Assembly: GCA_047973235.1 (NCBI GenBank)
Contig: JBKEBP010000033.1
Coordinates: 1-37,933 of the forward strand
Length of the DNA: 37,933 bases
DNA from: Aequitasia sp047973235
GTDB lineage: Bacteria > Bacillota > Clostridia > Lachnospirales > Lachnospiraceae
Direction: 5' to 3'
The number at the start of each line of letters is the position of its first letter. Positions within the stretch are counted from its first letter, which is position 1. The notes under the pieces were generated by a model, which saw only the letters and a list, made by a program, of their open reading frames with translations, made no database searches and had not been told where the DNA came from. Positions 1 to 6,917 of the stretch are shown here, piece by piece. The translations under genes and the position numbers were made by a program.

Positions 1-38
1 TATTGACATGTCACTTCATCTAAAGTATAAATGAAATA

Positions 39-72
39 AGAGCTGGAAAGCTAATTCTCGCTTACCAGCTCT
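39..72 (-). terminator. Hairpin, probable terminator of the lipoprotein transcript
   Basis: An 8-bp stem AGAGCTGG/CCAGCTCT encloses a second 4-bp stem AAGC/GCTT. Read on the minus strand it is followed by a T-rich but interrupted tail. It lies about 160 bp beyond the stop of the lipoprotein gene. The tail is not a clean T-run, so termination is inferred. The rest of positions 1-233 shows no gene. Confidence 0.45.
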
Positions 73-233
73 ATAATTATCATAGAAGATTAGTATTTAC
101 AGACTTTTTTTCACAGACTCCGAATATAACTATCAACCTTTCTTATATCAGTTTTTGCATTTACACAAAACTTGAAACAGTCTCATCCTTTTTTACTGCA
201 AATACAATTTGGTATATTACAAAGCTCTAAATA

Positions 234-1067
234 CTACTCAAATGTTCCTTCATATTCAACAGGATCATACTCATCATAAAAAACTGTTATACTTGGCATA
301 TCTCCATCATATGTAATATCGACAGCATATGCTCCAACTAAGTCTACTTTTTCAAACAGCCATACGTCATCATCTTCATCTACAAGTGCCATATCATGGA
401 AGAATGCGTAATCAACACCAATCTCACAGGTTTCTTCCGGCAAAAAGCTTCCGATTGATTCTATATGATTGTATCCTATATCTTCACTTTCATGGTCTTT
501 TATGTATATTTCATAGAACGTAAAGTCTGTATAGTTGTAAAATGTCATTTCAATCCAGTCATCAGATACAGATGCATCATCGCCCTCTTCATATGAGTAA
601 TTTAACTGACCGATAATAACTACCTCTGTATCATCAGATGATGTTGCTATCATAACTACTTCGTCTTCATCCATAGATACATGTAACTCTGTCCCACTAT
701 CTACAGGAATTCTCTCGAAGAACCAGCTATCACCATCTTCGTCAATTGCTTCAAAATCATAAAGTCCATTACTCGTTGCTTCGATAGTAATATCCGTAGA
801 ACCACCTGACTTTAGTATTGAAGTTGAATCGAGTTGGTCATCGCCCCACTCAAAATCTGATGTTGGTGAAATATATATTTCATTGAAAACATAGCCTGAA
901 TCATTTGTAATAGTAACTACGAGATCGGTTGAGGCTTCAGCTTTCTCCTCCTCTACTACCACCTCATCCGTAACTGCCACTATCGGTTCTTCTTTACTGC
1001 CGCATCCTGCAAGTAAAGATAATGCTAATACACTACATATAATAATACTTAGAATTCTCTTTTTCAT
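234..1067 (-). CDS. Secreted lipoprotein with two tandem copies of an acidic domain
   Basis: The 277-residue product starts with a lipoprotein signal peptide (KKR, hydrophobic core, lipobox LLAGC with the lipidated Cys at residue 22), so it should be anchored on the outer face of the membrane. The mature part is very rich in Asp and Glu and consists of two related halves. Residues of about 48-145 contain GYVFNEIYIS and later DEDGDSWFFERI; residues of about 170-270 contain DFTFYEIYIK and DEDDDVWLFEKV. I do not recognise the domain by name. A good AGGAGG site lies 9 nt before the ATG. The gene sits 81 bp downstream of the response regulator on the same strand, so it may be the last gene or a target of that signalling operon. 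A ligand-binding or surface role is a guess. Confidence 0.8.
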   Translation of the reverse strand: MKKRILSIIICSVLALSLLAGCGSKEEPIVAVTDEVVVEEEKAEASTDLVVTITNDSGYVFNEIYISPTSDFEWGDDQLDSTSILKSGGSTDITIEATSNGLYDFEAIDEDGDSWFFERIPVDSGTELHVSMDEDEVVMIATSSDDTEVVIIGQLNYSYEEGDDASVSDDWIEMTFYNYTDFTFYEIYIKDHESEDIGYNHIESIGSFLPEETCEIGVDYAFFHDMALVDEDDDVWLFEKVDLVGAYAVDITYDGDMPSITVFYDEYDPVEYEGTFE

Positions 1068-1148
1068 ATTGTCTTGCCTCCTTCGCTCACTTTATAAGCA
1101 GATATTAGCAAACTATGAATAAAGAGAATAGTAACTTTTAGTACACAT

Positions 1149-1757
1149 TTAGTCACATATATAAGCTTTCATTTCGTTTCTCTTACTTATCATTAATTTG
1201 GTCAGTATCCTTGATACGATTTGTTTAACATATGATACAGAGTAATGAAGTTTAGTGGCTATTTCTTCATTACTGAATCCTTGAACTACCAGTTCAGCTG
1301 TCCTCAGTTCCGTGTTAGTCAACTGTTCCGGTAAGCCCATAAGCTTCTCAGGATCAAGCAATCCCTTTGTTTTTATTCTTCTGCTTAGCTTTAAATGGAC
1401 CTCGAGTCTGGCCAGTAAAAGGCTCTTTGTCACCGGTTTCTTAATATAATCAACTGCCCCTAGCTCCAGTCCCTTTACCTCACTAGAAATATCTGTAAGA
1501 CCTGTTAAGAAGAGTACCGGCACATTTTTCATATCATCAATTTCTTTAATTTTTGCTATAACTTCATATCCATTTTCATTAGGCATATCGATATCTAACA
1601 GAATAATATCTATTTCAGTTCCTTTTTCTATAATTCTGGCTGCTTTCTTTCCATTGTCTGCTAAGCTAACCGAGTAATTTGGTGATAGCATCTCAGATAT
1701 TGTTTTTAATGCTGTCAAATCATCATCTATTACCAAGATTCTTTCTTTTTTCTCCAT
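1149..1757 (-). CDS. Response regulator, REC plus LuxR-type helix-turn-helix
   Basis: The 202-residue protein has an N-terminal receiver domain with an acidic pocket at D11-D13, phosphoacceptor Asp55 in the context LLDIDMP, a Thr in FLTG and a Lys in IKKP. A short linker leads to a LuxR/GerE-like DNA-binding domain at about residues 135-200, with LTNTELRTAELVVQGFSNEEIA and a recognition-helix region SYVKQIVSRIL. It is therefore a transcription factor activated by phosphorylation. It starts 3 bp after the hybrid kinase stop codon, so the two are almost certainly co-transcribed. The HPt domain at the end of that kinase is the likely phosphodonor. The target genes are unknown; the adjacent lipoprotein is a candidate. 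Confidence 0.9.
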   Translation of the reverse strand: MEKKERILVIDDDLTALKTISEMLSPNYSVSLADNGKKAARIIEKGTEIDIILLDIDMPNENGYEVIAKIKEIDDMKNVPVLFLTGLTDISSEVKGLELGAVDYIKKPVTKSLLLARLEVHLKLSRRIKTKGLLDPEKLMGLPEQLTNTELRTAELVVQGFSNEEIATKLHYSVSYVKQIVSRILTKLMISKRNEMKAYICD

Positions 1758-1760
1758 GTC

Positions 1761-4058
1761 TTATTCCTCACCCTTATCTATGTATTCTTCTAGTTTCTTT
1801 TCCGCTTCTTCCATTTGCAAATTCTCAATCAATTCTACTATTTCGTTTAGTTCCCCTCTCGCTTCAACTCTTTTATCTATAACGGTAAGCTTATTTATTT
1901 CTTCTATCGATTGCTTCCAATCACTAACTCTCACAGCTTCAAGTGCTGCCAAGCTTAATGCTTGTCTGCTATCTGTATTTAAAACATCTACTTTTATTCT
2001 TTCAATAGGCACTTCAGCTTCCCATGCATTACTCAATGCTTCGAATTCTTTTATAGCTTGTTCACATTCGATTACAAAAACCGGGAAAATTGCCTTCATA
2101 TATCTTCTGCCGGAATTTGTTTTAACCTCTTTTGATTCAATTCTTCTAGATATATCATACAGATCCGTAGCACCTATACCTCTCGCTCCTGATTTAATTG
2201 CATGTATCTTTATTTTCAGATTCTCATATTCCTCTGACAGATACATCCTCTTCATTTCCTCTAATGTTTCATTTCCTGACTCTAGAAAAAATCTGATCTT
2301 TTTTCTATAAAATTCAATATCACCTTCCGAAAATGCAATTCCATCACTAAGCGAAATACCCCTATTACTTAATTCCATATCTAAACACTTAGGTTTGTTA
2401 TAAACATCCCGGATGTTCTCTTTCTTTTGTATTATTACTAACTCCTGCCCTAAATATTTTTTTATTGTACTCTCGAGCTCTTCATTTTGTATAGGTTTTG
2501 ACAAAAGCGTACTAAAACCTTCTTCGATAAGCCTATCTCTAGTTTTCTCTACATAATCAGCCGTAAGTGCTACAATCGGAATATCATCTATAAGGCGAAG
2601 GCTCTCCATTTCTCTTTTTGTCTCTATACCATCCTTCTCCGGCATTCTATAATCCATGAATATAATATTATACTTATGTTCCTTCACTTTCTTTATTGCT
2701 TCATTGCCACTTATCGCTGTGTCAATCTTCATTTGTGTTTGCTTTAGCAGAAGTCGCGCTATTTTGAGGTTTTCCGCATGATCATCTACGAATAAAAGCC
2801 GTGCTTTTGGTGCAATAAATCCTTCTCCGGCATTGTAATCGTTCGTTTTGCCAAGTCCCATTTCACCCATGACCTGTGTACTTCTTCTCTTTTGTTTTAC
2901 CTCTAATCTGAAGATGCTTCCTTTTCCATATTCACTTTCTACAAGAATGTGTCCATTCATCTTTTCTGTCAAATCCTTTGCAATTGAGAGTCCTAATCCT
3001 GTACCTTCAATTTTCTGATTTTCCAAAGTTTCGACTCTATGAAAGCTGTCAAACACATATGGCATATCTTCACTTTTAATTCCTATACCTGTATCAATTA
3101 CTGAGAATATTATTGCTATTTCATCAGAAGTATTTGTCACACGTGCCTCTGCCTTAAATGTTACACTTCCTTCCTTTGTATACTTTACGGCATTACTTAC
3201 CAAGTTTACCAATACTTGCTTTATCTTCATAGGAGCACCCCACATAATTTTGGGTATCAATAGACTTATGCTTGTATTAAATTGGAGATTTTTTTGACTA
3301 CAAAGGTGATTCCCAACACTGATGATATCACTGATTAACTCCTTAGATTCATACCACATATTTTCTATTTCCATCTTACCGGCTTCTATTTTAGACATAT
3401 CTAATATATTATTTATAATCTCGAATAGAGTATCACTTGCACGTTTTATATCTATACTATAATTACGCACTTCTTCAGACTTGTATTCTCTTAGTATCAT
3501 CTCGTTCATACCCATTATTGTATTTATAGGGGTTCTTATTTCATGACTCATGTTGGCTAAGAAATTACTCTTTATTTCACTGACTTGCTCAGCTTTTTTT
3601 CGTGACTCTTCTAATAAAATTTGCTGTTTATCATACAATCTAAGCAATAAAAACATTGCAATTGAAAGCACTACACTAACAGAAACAAATCCCACTAAAC
3701 TATCAAAAAAATATGCTTCACTAGATTCAAGTGGTATCACTATTTCCGGTCTTATATATTCCAACACAAAGCATCCTATATATATAGCAGTCTCCACAAT
3801 CACAAATACTATACTTTTATGGCCTCTTAGCATGTATCCTGTGAAAACTACTGCAAATATAAAAAAACAAGGCATAGCACTATAATATCCTCCTCCAGTA
3901 AAATAAATTACCGGAAAGAATACCATAAACACCAGGATAACAACTATACTGTATCCCAATTCGTACCGCCCTGTTTTGTTTGTATATATTAAAAGTAAAA
4001 TCGCTGCAACACCTGACACTGCATTAAGTAAAACCGTAAGAATATGAGCATCACTCAA
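1761..4058 (-). CDS. Hybrid sensor histidine kinase with receiver and HPt domains
   Basis: The uninterrupted reading frame gives 765 residues from an internal TTG. Order of domains: five hydrophobic segments (about 8-27, 35-55, 58-77, 82-101, 116-140), a short coiled coil, HisKA with His172 in MSHEIRTP, HATPase with NLVSNA (285-290), DTGIGI (322-327) and GTGLGLS, a receiver domain with Asp469 in FMDYRMP, and an HPt domain with His619 in HAIKSGARG. Phosphate would pass His172 to Asp469 to His619 to the response regulator immediately downstream. No extracellular sensor domain is present, so sensing is presumably by the membrane segment. The TTG start has no ribosome binding site, and five helices would put the N-terminus outside. 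The true N-terminus appears to lie upstream in another frame (see the next entry), which suggests a frameshifted gene. Confidence 0.85.
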   Translation of the reverse strand: MSDAHILTVLLNAVSGVAAILLLIYTNKTGRYELGYSIVVILVFMVFFPVIYFTGGGYYSAMPCFFIFAVVFTGYMLRGHKSIVFVIVETAIYIGCFVLEYIRPEIVIPLESSEAYFFDSLVGFVSVSVVLSIAMFLLLRLYDKQQILLEESRKKAEQVSEIKSNFLANMSHEIRTPINTIMGMNEMILREYKSEEVRNYSIDIKRASDTLFEIINNILDMSKIEAGKMEIENMWYESKELISDIISVGNHLCSQKNLQFNTSISLLIPKIMWGAPMKIKQVLVNLVSNAVKYTKEGSVTFKAEARVTNTSDEIAIIFSVIDTGIGIKSEDMPYVFDSFHRVETLENQKIEGTGLGLSIAKDLTEKMNGHILVESEYGKGSIFRLEVKQKRRSTQVMGEMGLGKTNDYNAGEGFIAPKARLLFVDDHAENLKIARLLLKQTQMKIDTAISGNEAIKKVKEHKYNIIFMDYRMPEKDGIETKREMESLRLIDDIPIVALTADYVEKTRDRLIEEGFSTLLSKPIQNEELESTIKKYLGQELVIIQKKENIRDVYNKPKCLDMELSNRGISLSDGIAFSEGDIEFYRKKIRFFLESGNETLEEMKRMYLSEEYENLKIKIHAIKSGARGIGATDLYDISRRIESKEVKTNSGRRYMKAIFPVFVIECEQAIKEFEALSNAWEAEVPIERIKVDVLNTDSRQALSLAALEAVRVSDWKQSIEEINKLTVIDKRVEARGELNEIVELIENLQMEEAEKKLEEYIDKGEE

Positions 4059-4187
4059 AACGGAAAATAGTGTAATCGTAAAACTTATTAAAATACCTGC
4101 AAAGGCTAAAATATTGAAGATTTTTACTCGAAAATCAAGTTCCTTACCAAGAAACTTTTTTTAAATTCTATTATTAATTTGCTCACT
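4059..4187 (-). other. Displaced N-terminal segment of the hybrid kinase, one-base frameshift
   Basis: The kinase frame stays open upstream of the TTG for about 34 codons. These read KKFLGKELDFRVK followed by a strong membrane helix IFNILAFAGILISFTITLF, but they contain no start codon. In another frame a GTG at 4187-4185, 7 nt after an AGAGGG site, encodes MSKLIIEFKK up to a run of seven A residues (plus-strand T run 4157-4163). One additional A there would join the two parts into one continuous protein with six membrane helices and a cytoplasmic N-terminus. Seen: the frames and the run. Inferred: a deletion, sequencing error or slippage site. Confidence 0.7.
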
Positions 4188-4243
4188 GCTCATCCCTCTA
4201 GTGTATCTCAATTTATGATATTACCACAATTACTTTTGACCTA

Positions 4244-4272
4244 AATATATATCATTGAAATGTCTGTGTCAA
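4244..4272 (-). promoter_or_regulatory. Sigma-A-type promoter of the kinase-regulator operon
   Basis: On the minus strand TTGACA (4272-4267) is followed after exactly 17 bp by TATATT (4249-4244). The start codon proposed at 4187 is about 55 bp further on. The -35 box lies 9 bp after the stop codon of the radical SAM gene, with no terminator between them, so readthrough from the upstream operon is also possible. Confidence 0.65.
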
Positions 4273-4280
4273 ATAGATTT

Positions 4281-6296
4281 CTATTCCTTGTGATGCAGTG
4301 CAATCATTGTGTAATAACCCGGTTTCTCTTCACCTATGAACTTGTGTAAATTGCATTTTCTACAATCACCACAGTTTATTCGTAAGAACTCATCCAGTGA
4401 ACCATACGTCATAATAATAGCAAATAGTAAATCACTCAAATATTTGGATTTATCTTCGGTTTTAATTACCTCGAAGTTGTTTCGTTCTAAAATATCTCTT
4501 ACTTTTTGTGTCCCTTCCTCTAGAGAGTCCCCACGCAAATACATATCACTTATACCAATGTATCCCCCGGGTTTTAGCACTCTTTTAATCTCTGCAACTA
4601 CACCCTCATTATTTTCTATCAAATGTGAAAAATTACATTCTGATAAAATCATATTGAATTTACTGTCTTCGAAATCAATTTTGCTCGCGTCCATCTTGTA
4701 TATAAAAGGCTTTTCGCTCACTGCATCCGAATCTATCCCCATAACATTTAACTCAAGTCTACTATGCAAATACTCTACGCTTTCTCCCGCACCACTACCT
4801 ATATCTAGCAAGAAGTCTCCCGGCATAAGATTGCATTCGGTTACTAATTCTTCTGTTAGAGTCAGACCACCCGGTCTCATAGTGCCTCCGGTCAGTTCTC
4901 TTAAAGCACGACACCTGTTATCTTTATTAGCTATATCCCTTCTATGAAGTGACTTTCCGTCTCCTGAGGTAATATTATACGCACAAAATGGTTTTAACTC
5001 TCCGTCTTTTCCGACTATATTAATGTGACATTTTCTTAGGCGATTTAGGTCAACATTCCATACATCTTGAAAAGCCATTGCAGAAATTGCAAGAGTATTA
5101 TTCCTCCTACTTAAGAACTCATCAAGTGCACTCAAATCAAATCCTGTTCCCAGTTCATTACCGGTGTCCATGTTCTCTTTTTGTCCCCATTTCCTAGCCA
5201 CAACGTCTCTTGCGTTGTCACTGGTATTTGCATTGCCACAGCAATCTCCTTGGCTTTTCTTAATCAGATGCCACCCATCTTCATCGACTATATAGTCTGC
5301 ATTAAAAGAACATAGGGAGTGTTCTGCACTCGCTCCTTTAAAATCGACGGCTTTTAGCTTACCAAACATGCTCGTCTCAATTTCATTCATCAACTCAGAT
5401 AAGGTGATGTGCGCTTTCTCTTCCGGTGCATCAGTATACCTTCCAAAATAACTCATCGGTTGAAAATGCACGCCCCTGACTGTATTCATATGATTCTTTG
5501 CATAGTTCAGAATCTCACCTATATGGTGTTCATTAACACCCCTTTTAATAGTCGGTACCAAAACTACGGATACACCAGCTCTTTCACAATTTGCTATAGC
5601 CGCTTCCTTTTCTATTGTCAGGTCCCGGCCTCGAAGTGTCACAAATGCATCAGCATATGTGGAATCGAATTGAAGGAATACTGTGCTTAGACCGGCTTTT
5701 TTTAGCCTATTTAAGTAATCAAAATCCTCTCCGATTCTAATACCATTAGTGTTAAGCTGAAAAAAAGTAAATCCCATGTCTTTGCCAAGTTTTATTATTT
5801 CGTCTAAGTCTTCTCTTAAGGTCGGCTCACCACCTGAGAGCTGGATATTAAAAGGTCCTCCTCTATCCAGAAGCATTTGATACCAGGATTTGATTGTTCC
5901 TATATTCGGGTCGTTATTATTACCTGTATCATCGTCTGTGCTTGATTGTGCAAAGCAAACCGGGCAGTGAAGATTGCATCTATTCGTCACTTCAAAAAGA
6001 ACACAACAAGTAGCCTGCGCATGATTCTCGCACAGACCACAGTCAAACGGGCATCCCAGAACTTTACTTTTTACAGGATTATGTGGTTTTTGATCTATCC
6101 CCTGTTTATTCCATTCCAAGAAATTTTGGACCCCGTTCCATATATATGACTCAAAATGACCATGCAAGTCACAATCCTTAACAAGCCAAACCTCATCTTC
6201 TCTTGCTACATAACTCGCAGGGATCTTCTTCATACATACAGGGCAAAGGCTCTGCGTTTTATATAATTCATCCTTACTCATTAGGGTCAATACCAT
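4281..6296 (-). CDS. Radical SAM enzyme fused to a SAM-dependent methyltransferase (TrsS-TrsM-like)
   Basis: The 671-residue protein joins two enzymes. The N-terminal part resembles the MJ0619/Tes-like radical SAM proteins: a CPVC knuckle (18-21), CDLHGHFE, a Cys-rich stretch at 82-98, then the 4Fe-4S-binding CNLHCPVC (Cys107, Cys111, Cys114) and SGGEP at 154-158. From about residue 470 a class I methyltransferase follows, with RPGGLTLTEE, motif I LLDIGSGAGES (496-506), VLKPGGYIGISD and a Cys cluster CGDCRKC near the C-terminus. I recall these as separate families, TrsS and the DVU_1556-type methyltransferase TrsM, encoded beside molybdenum hydroxylases; the reaction is unknown. Modification of a partner protein or cofactor is inference. 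The gene overlaps its upstream neighbour by 23 bp, and its ATG lies only 3 nt after a GGAGG, so TTG at 6290 is an alternative start. Confidence 0.85.
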   Translation of the reverse strand: MVLTLMSKDELYKTQSLCPVCMKKIPASYVAREDEVWLVKDCDLHGHFESYIWNGVQNFLEWNKQGIDQKPHNPVKSKVLGCPFDCGLCENHAQATCCVLFEVTNRCNLHCPVCFAQSSTDDDTGNNNDPNIGTIKSWYQMLLDRGGPFNIQLSGGEPTLREDLDEIIKLGKDMGFTFFQLNTNGIRIGEDFDYLNRLKKAGLSTVFLQFDSTYADAFVTLRGRDLTIEKEAAIANCERAGVSVVLVPTIKRGVNEHHIGEILNYAKNHMNTVRGVHFQPMSYFGRYTDAPEEKAHITLSELMNEIETSMFGKLKAVDFKGASAEHSLCSFNADYIVDEDGWHLIKKSQGDCCGNANTSDNARDVVARKWGQKENMDTGNELGTGFDLSALDEFLSRRNNTLAISAMAFQDVWNVDLNRLRKCHINIVGKDGELKPFCAYNITSGDGKSLHRRDIANKDNRCRALRELTGGTMRPGGLTLTEELVTECNLMPGDFLLDIGSGAGESVEYLHSRLELNVMGIDSDAVSEKPFIYKMDASKIDFEDSKFNMILSECNFSHLIENNEGVVAEIKRVLKPGGYIGISDMYLRGDSLEEGTQKVRDILERNNFEVIKTEDKSKYLSDLLFAIIMTYGSLDEFLRINCGDCRKCNLHKFIGEEKPGYYTMIALHHKE

Positions 6297-6690
6297 GCTC
6301 CTCCAATATTTCCAAACACTTAATAAATGTACGCTCTAAAAGTGCCGGACAATAACTCATAATACTTTCCATATTAAACTCTACTAACTCTCTACATTCC
6401 AGACTACCATTCGTTTCTTCAAACCTCTCTACCAGCTCTTTTGCAAGTTCCCTATATTCGACGGGTTCCGGATCATTGTCATCTCGCTTAAAATATGACG
6501 ATAACATGGCCACACCACCGGTTAATGTTCCACACGTTCTCTGAGCGAACATTCCTCCTCCTAGCGCACCGAGTGCTCTCATGGTAAACGGTTCTTCTTT
6601 TTGACGTAAATCAAGTGATAACTGCATCATTATCTGTGAGCAGTGATATCCTTGTTTTAATAATTCGTCAATTCTCTCCCTAAGTTCCAT
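6274..6690 (-). CDS. C-GCAxxG-C-C family redox protein (DVU_1555-like)
   Basis: The 138-residue protein has the spaced cysteines of the C_GCAxxG_C_C family: YHCSQ near the N-terminus, RTCGTLTGG in the centre after a Gly-rich stretch ALGALGGGMF, then LECRELVEF, and MSYCPALL with IKC near the end. The family is thought to bind metal or take part in redox or sulfur chemistry, but no activity is established for this branch. It is a soluble protein without a signal peptide. It lies between the small CxxC redox protein and the radical SAM fusion and overlaps the latter, so it is translated as part of the same operon. Identification rests on the cysteine spacing and on the context. Confidence 0.75.
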   Translation of the reverse strand: MELRERIDELLKQGYHCSQIMMQLSLDLRQKEEPFTMRALGALGGGMFAQRTCGTLTGGVAMLSSYFKRDDNDPEPVEYRELAKELVERFEETNGSLECRELVEFNMESIMSYCPALLERTFIKCLEILEEHGIDPNE

Positions 6691-6707
6691 AGATACACAC
6701 CACCTTC

Positions 6708-6917
6708 CTATTTATCTTCCAGTGATTTCTCAACGTGTTTCATTCTGCCCTTTGCAAGTTCCTCCGGTATATAGACCATGCCACAAATCGGACAAGACGG
6801 CAAAGTAACATTAAATGCCGAATCCATATAGCTAAGCTGAACCTCTTTGGGTTCTAGCAACTTATCGCACTTGTCACAGCGTAAATTGACTTCTCCTTCA
6901 TAAATATAATCAGCCAT
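6708..6917 (-). CDS. Small CxxC-CxxC redox or zinc-ribbon protein (DVU_1557-like)
   Basis: The 69-residue protein carries CDKC at about residues 14-17 and CPIC at about 42-45, with a basic C-terminal tail. Two CxxC knuckles 24 residues apart suggest bound zinc or iron. Its start codon overlaps the stop codon of the upstream oxidoreductase in the string TAATG, which indicates translational coupling. I recall a matching small family labelled DVU_1557 redox protein in the same gene order. The biochemical role is unknown; an electron carrier or a scaffold for the neighbouring radical SAM and Fe-S enzymes is a guess. Confidence 0.75.
   Translation of the reverse strand: MADYIYEGEVNLRCDKCDKLLEPKEVQLSYMDSAFNVTLPSCPICGMVYIPEELAKGRMKHVEKSLEDK

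Noticed and set aside
1756..2310. 184-codon plus-strand frame opposite the hybrid kinase
   Set aside because: It is antisense to the HPt and receiver region of a clearly coding gene, has a low-complexity Ser/Leu/Ile-rich product and no ribosome binding site.
4336..4947. 203-codon plus-strand frame opposite the methyltransferase domain
   Set aside because: It is antisense to conserved SAM-binding motifs; the product shows no domain and reflects the codon use of the minus-strand gene.
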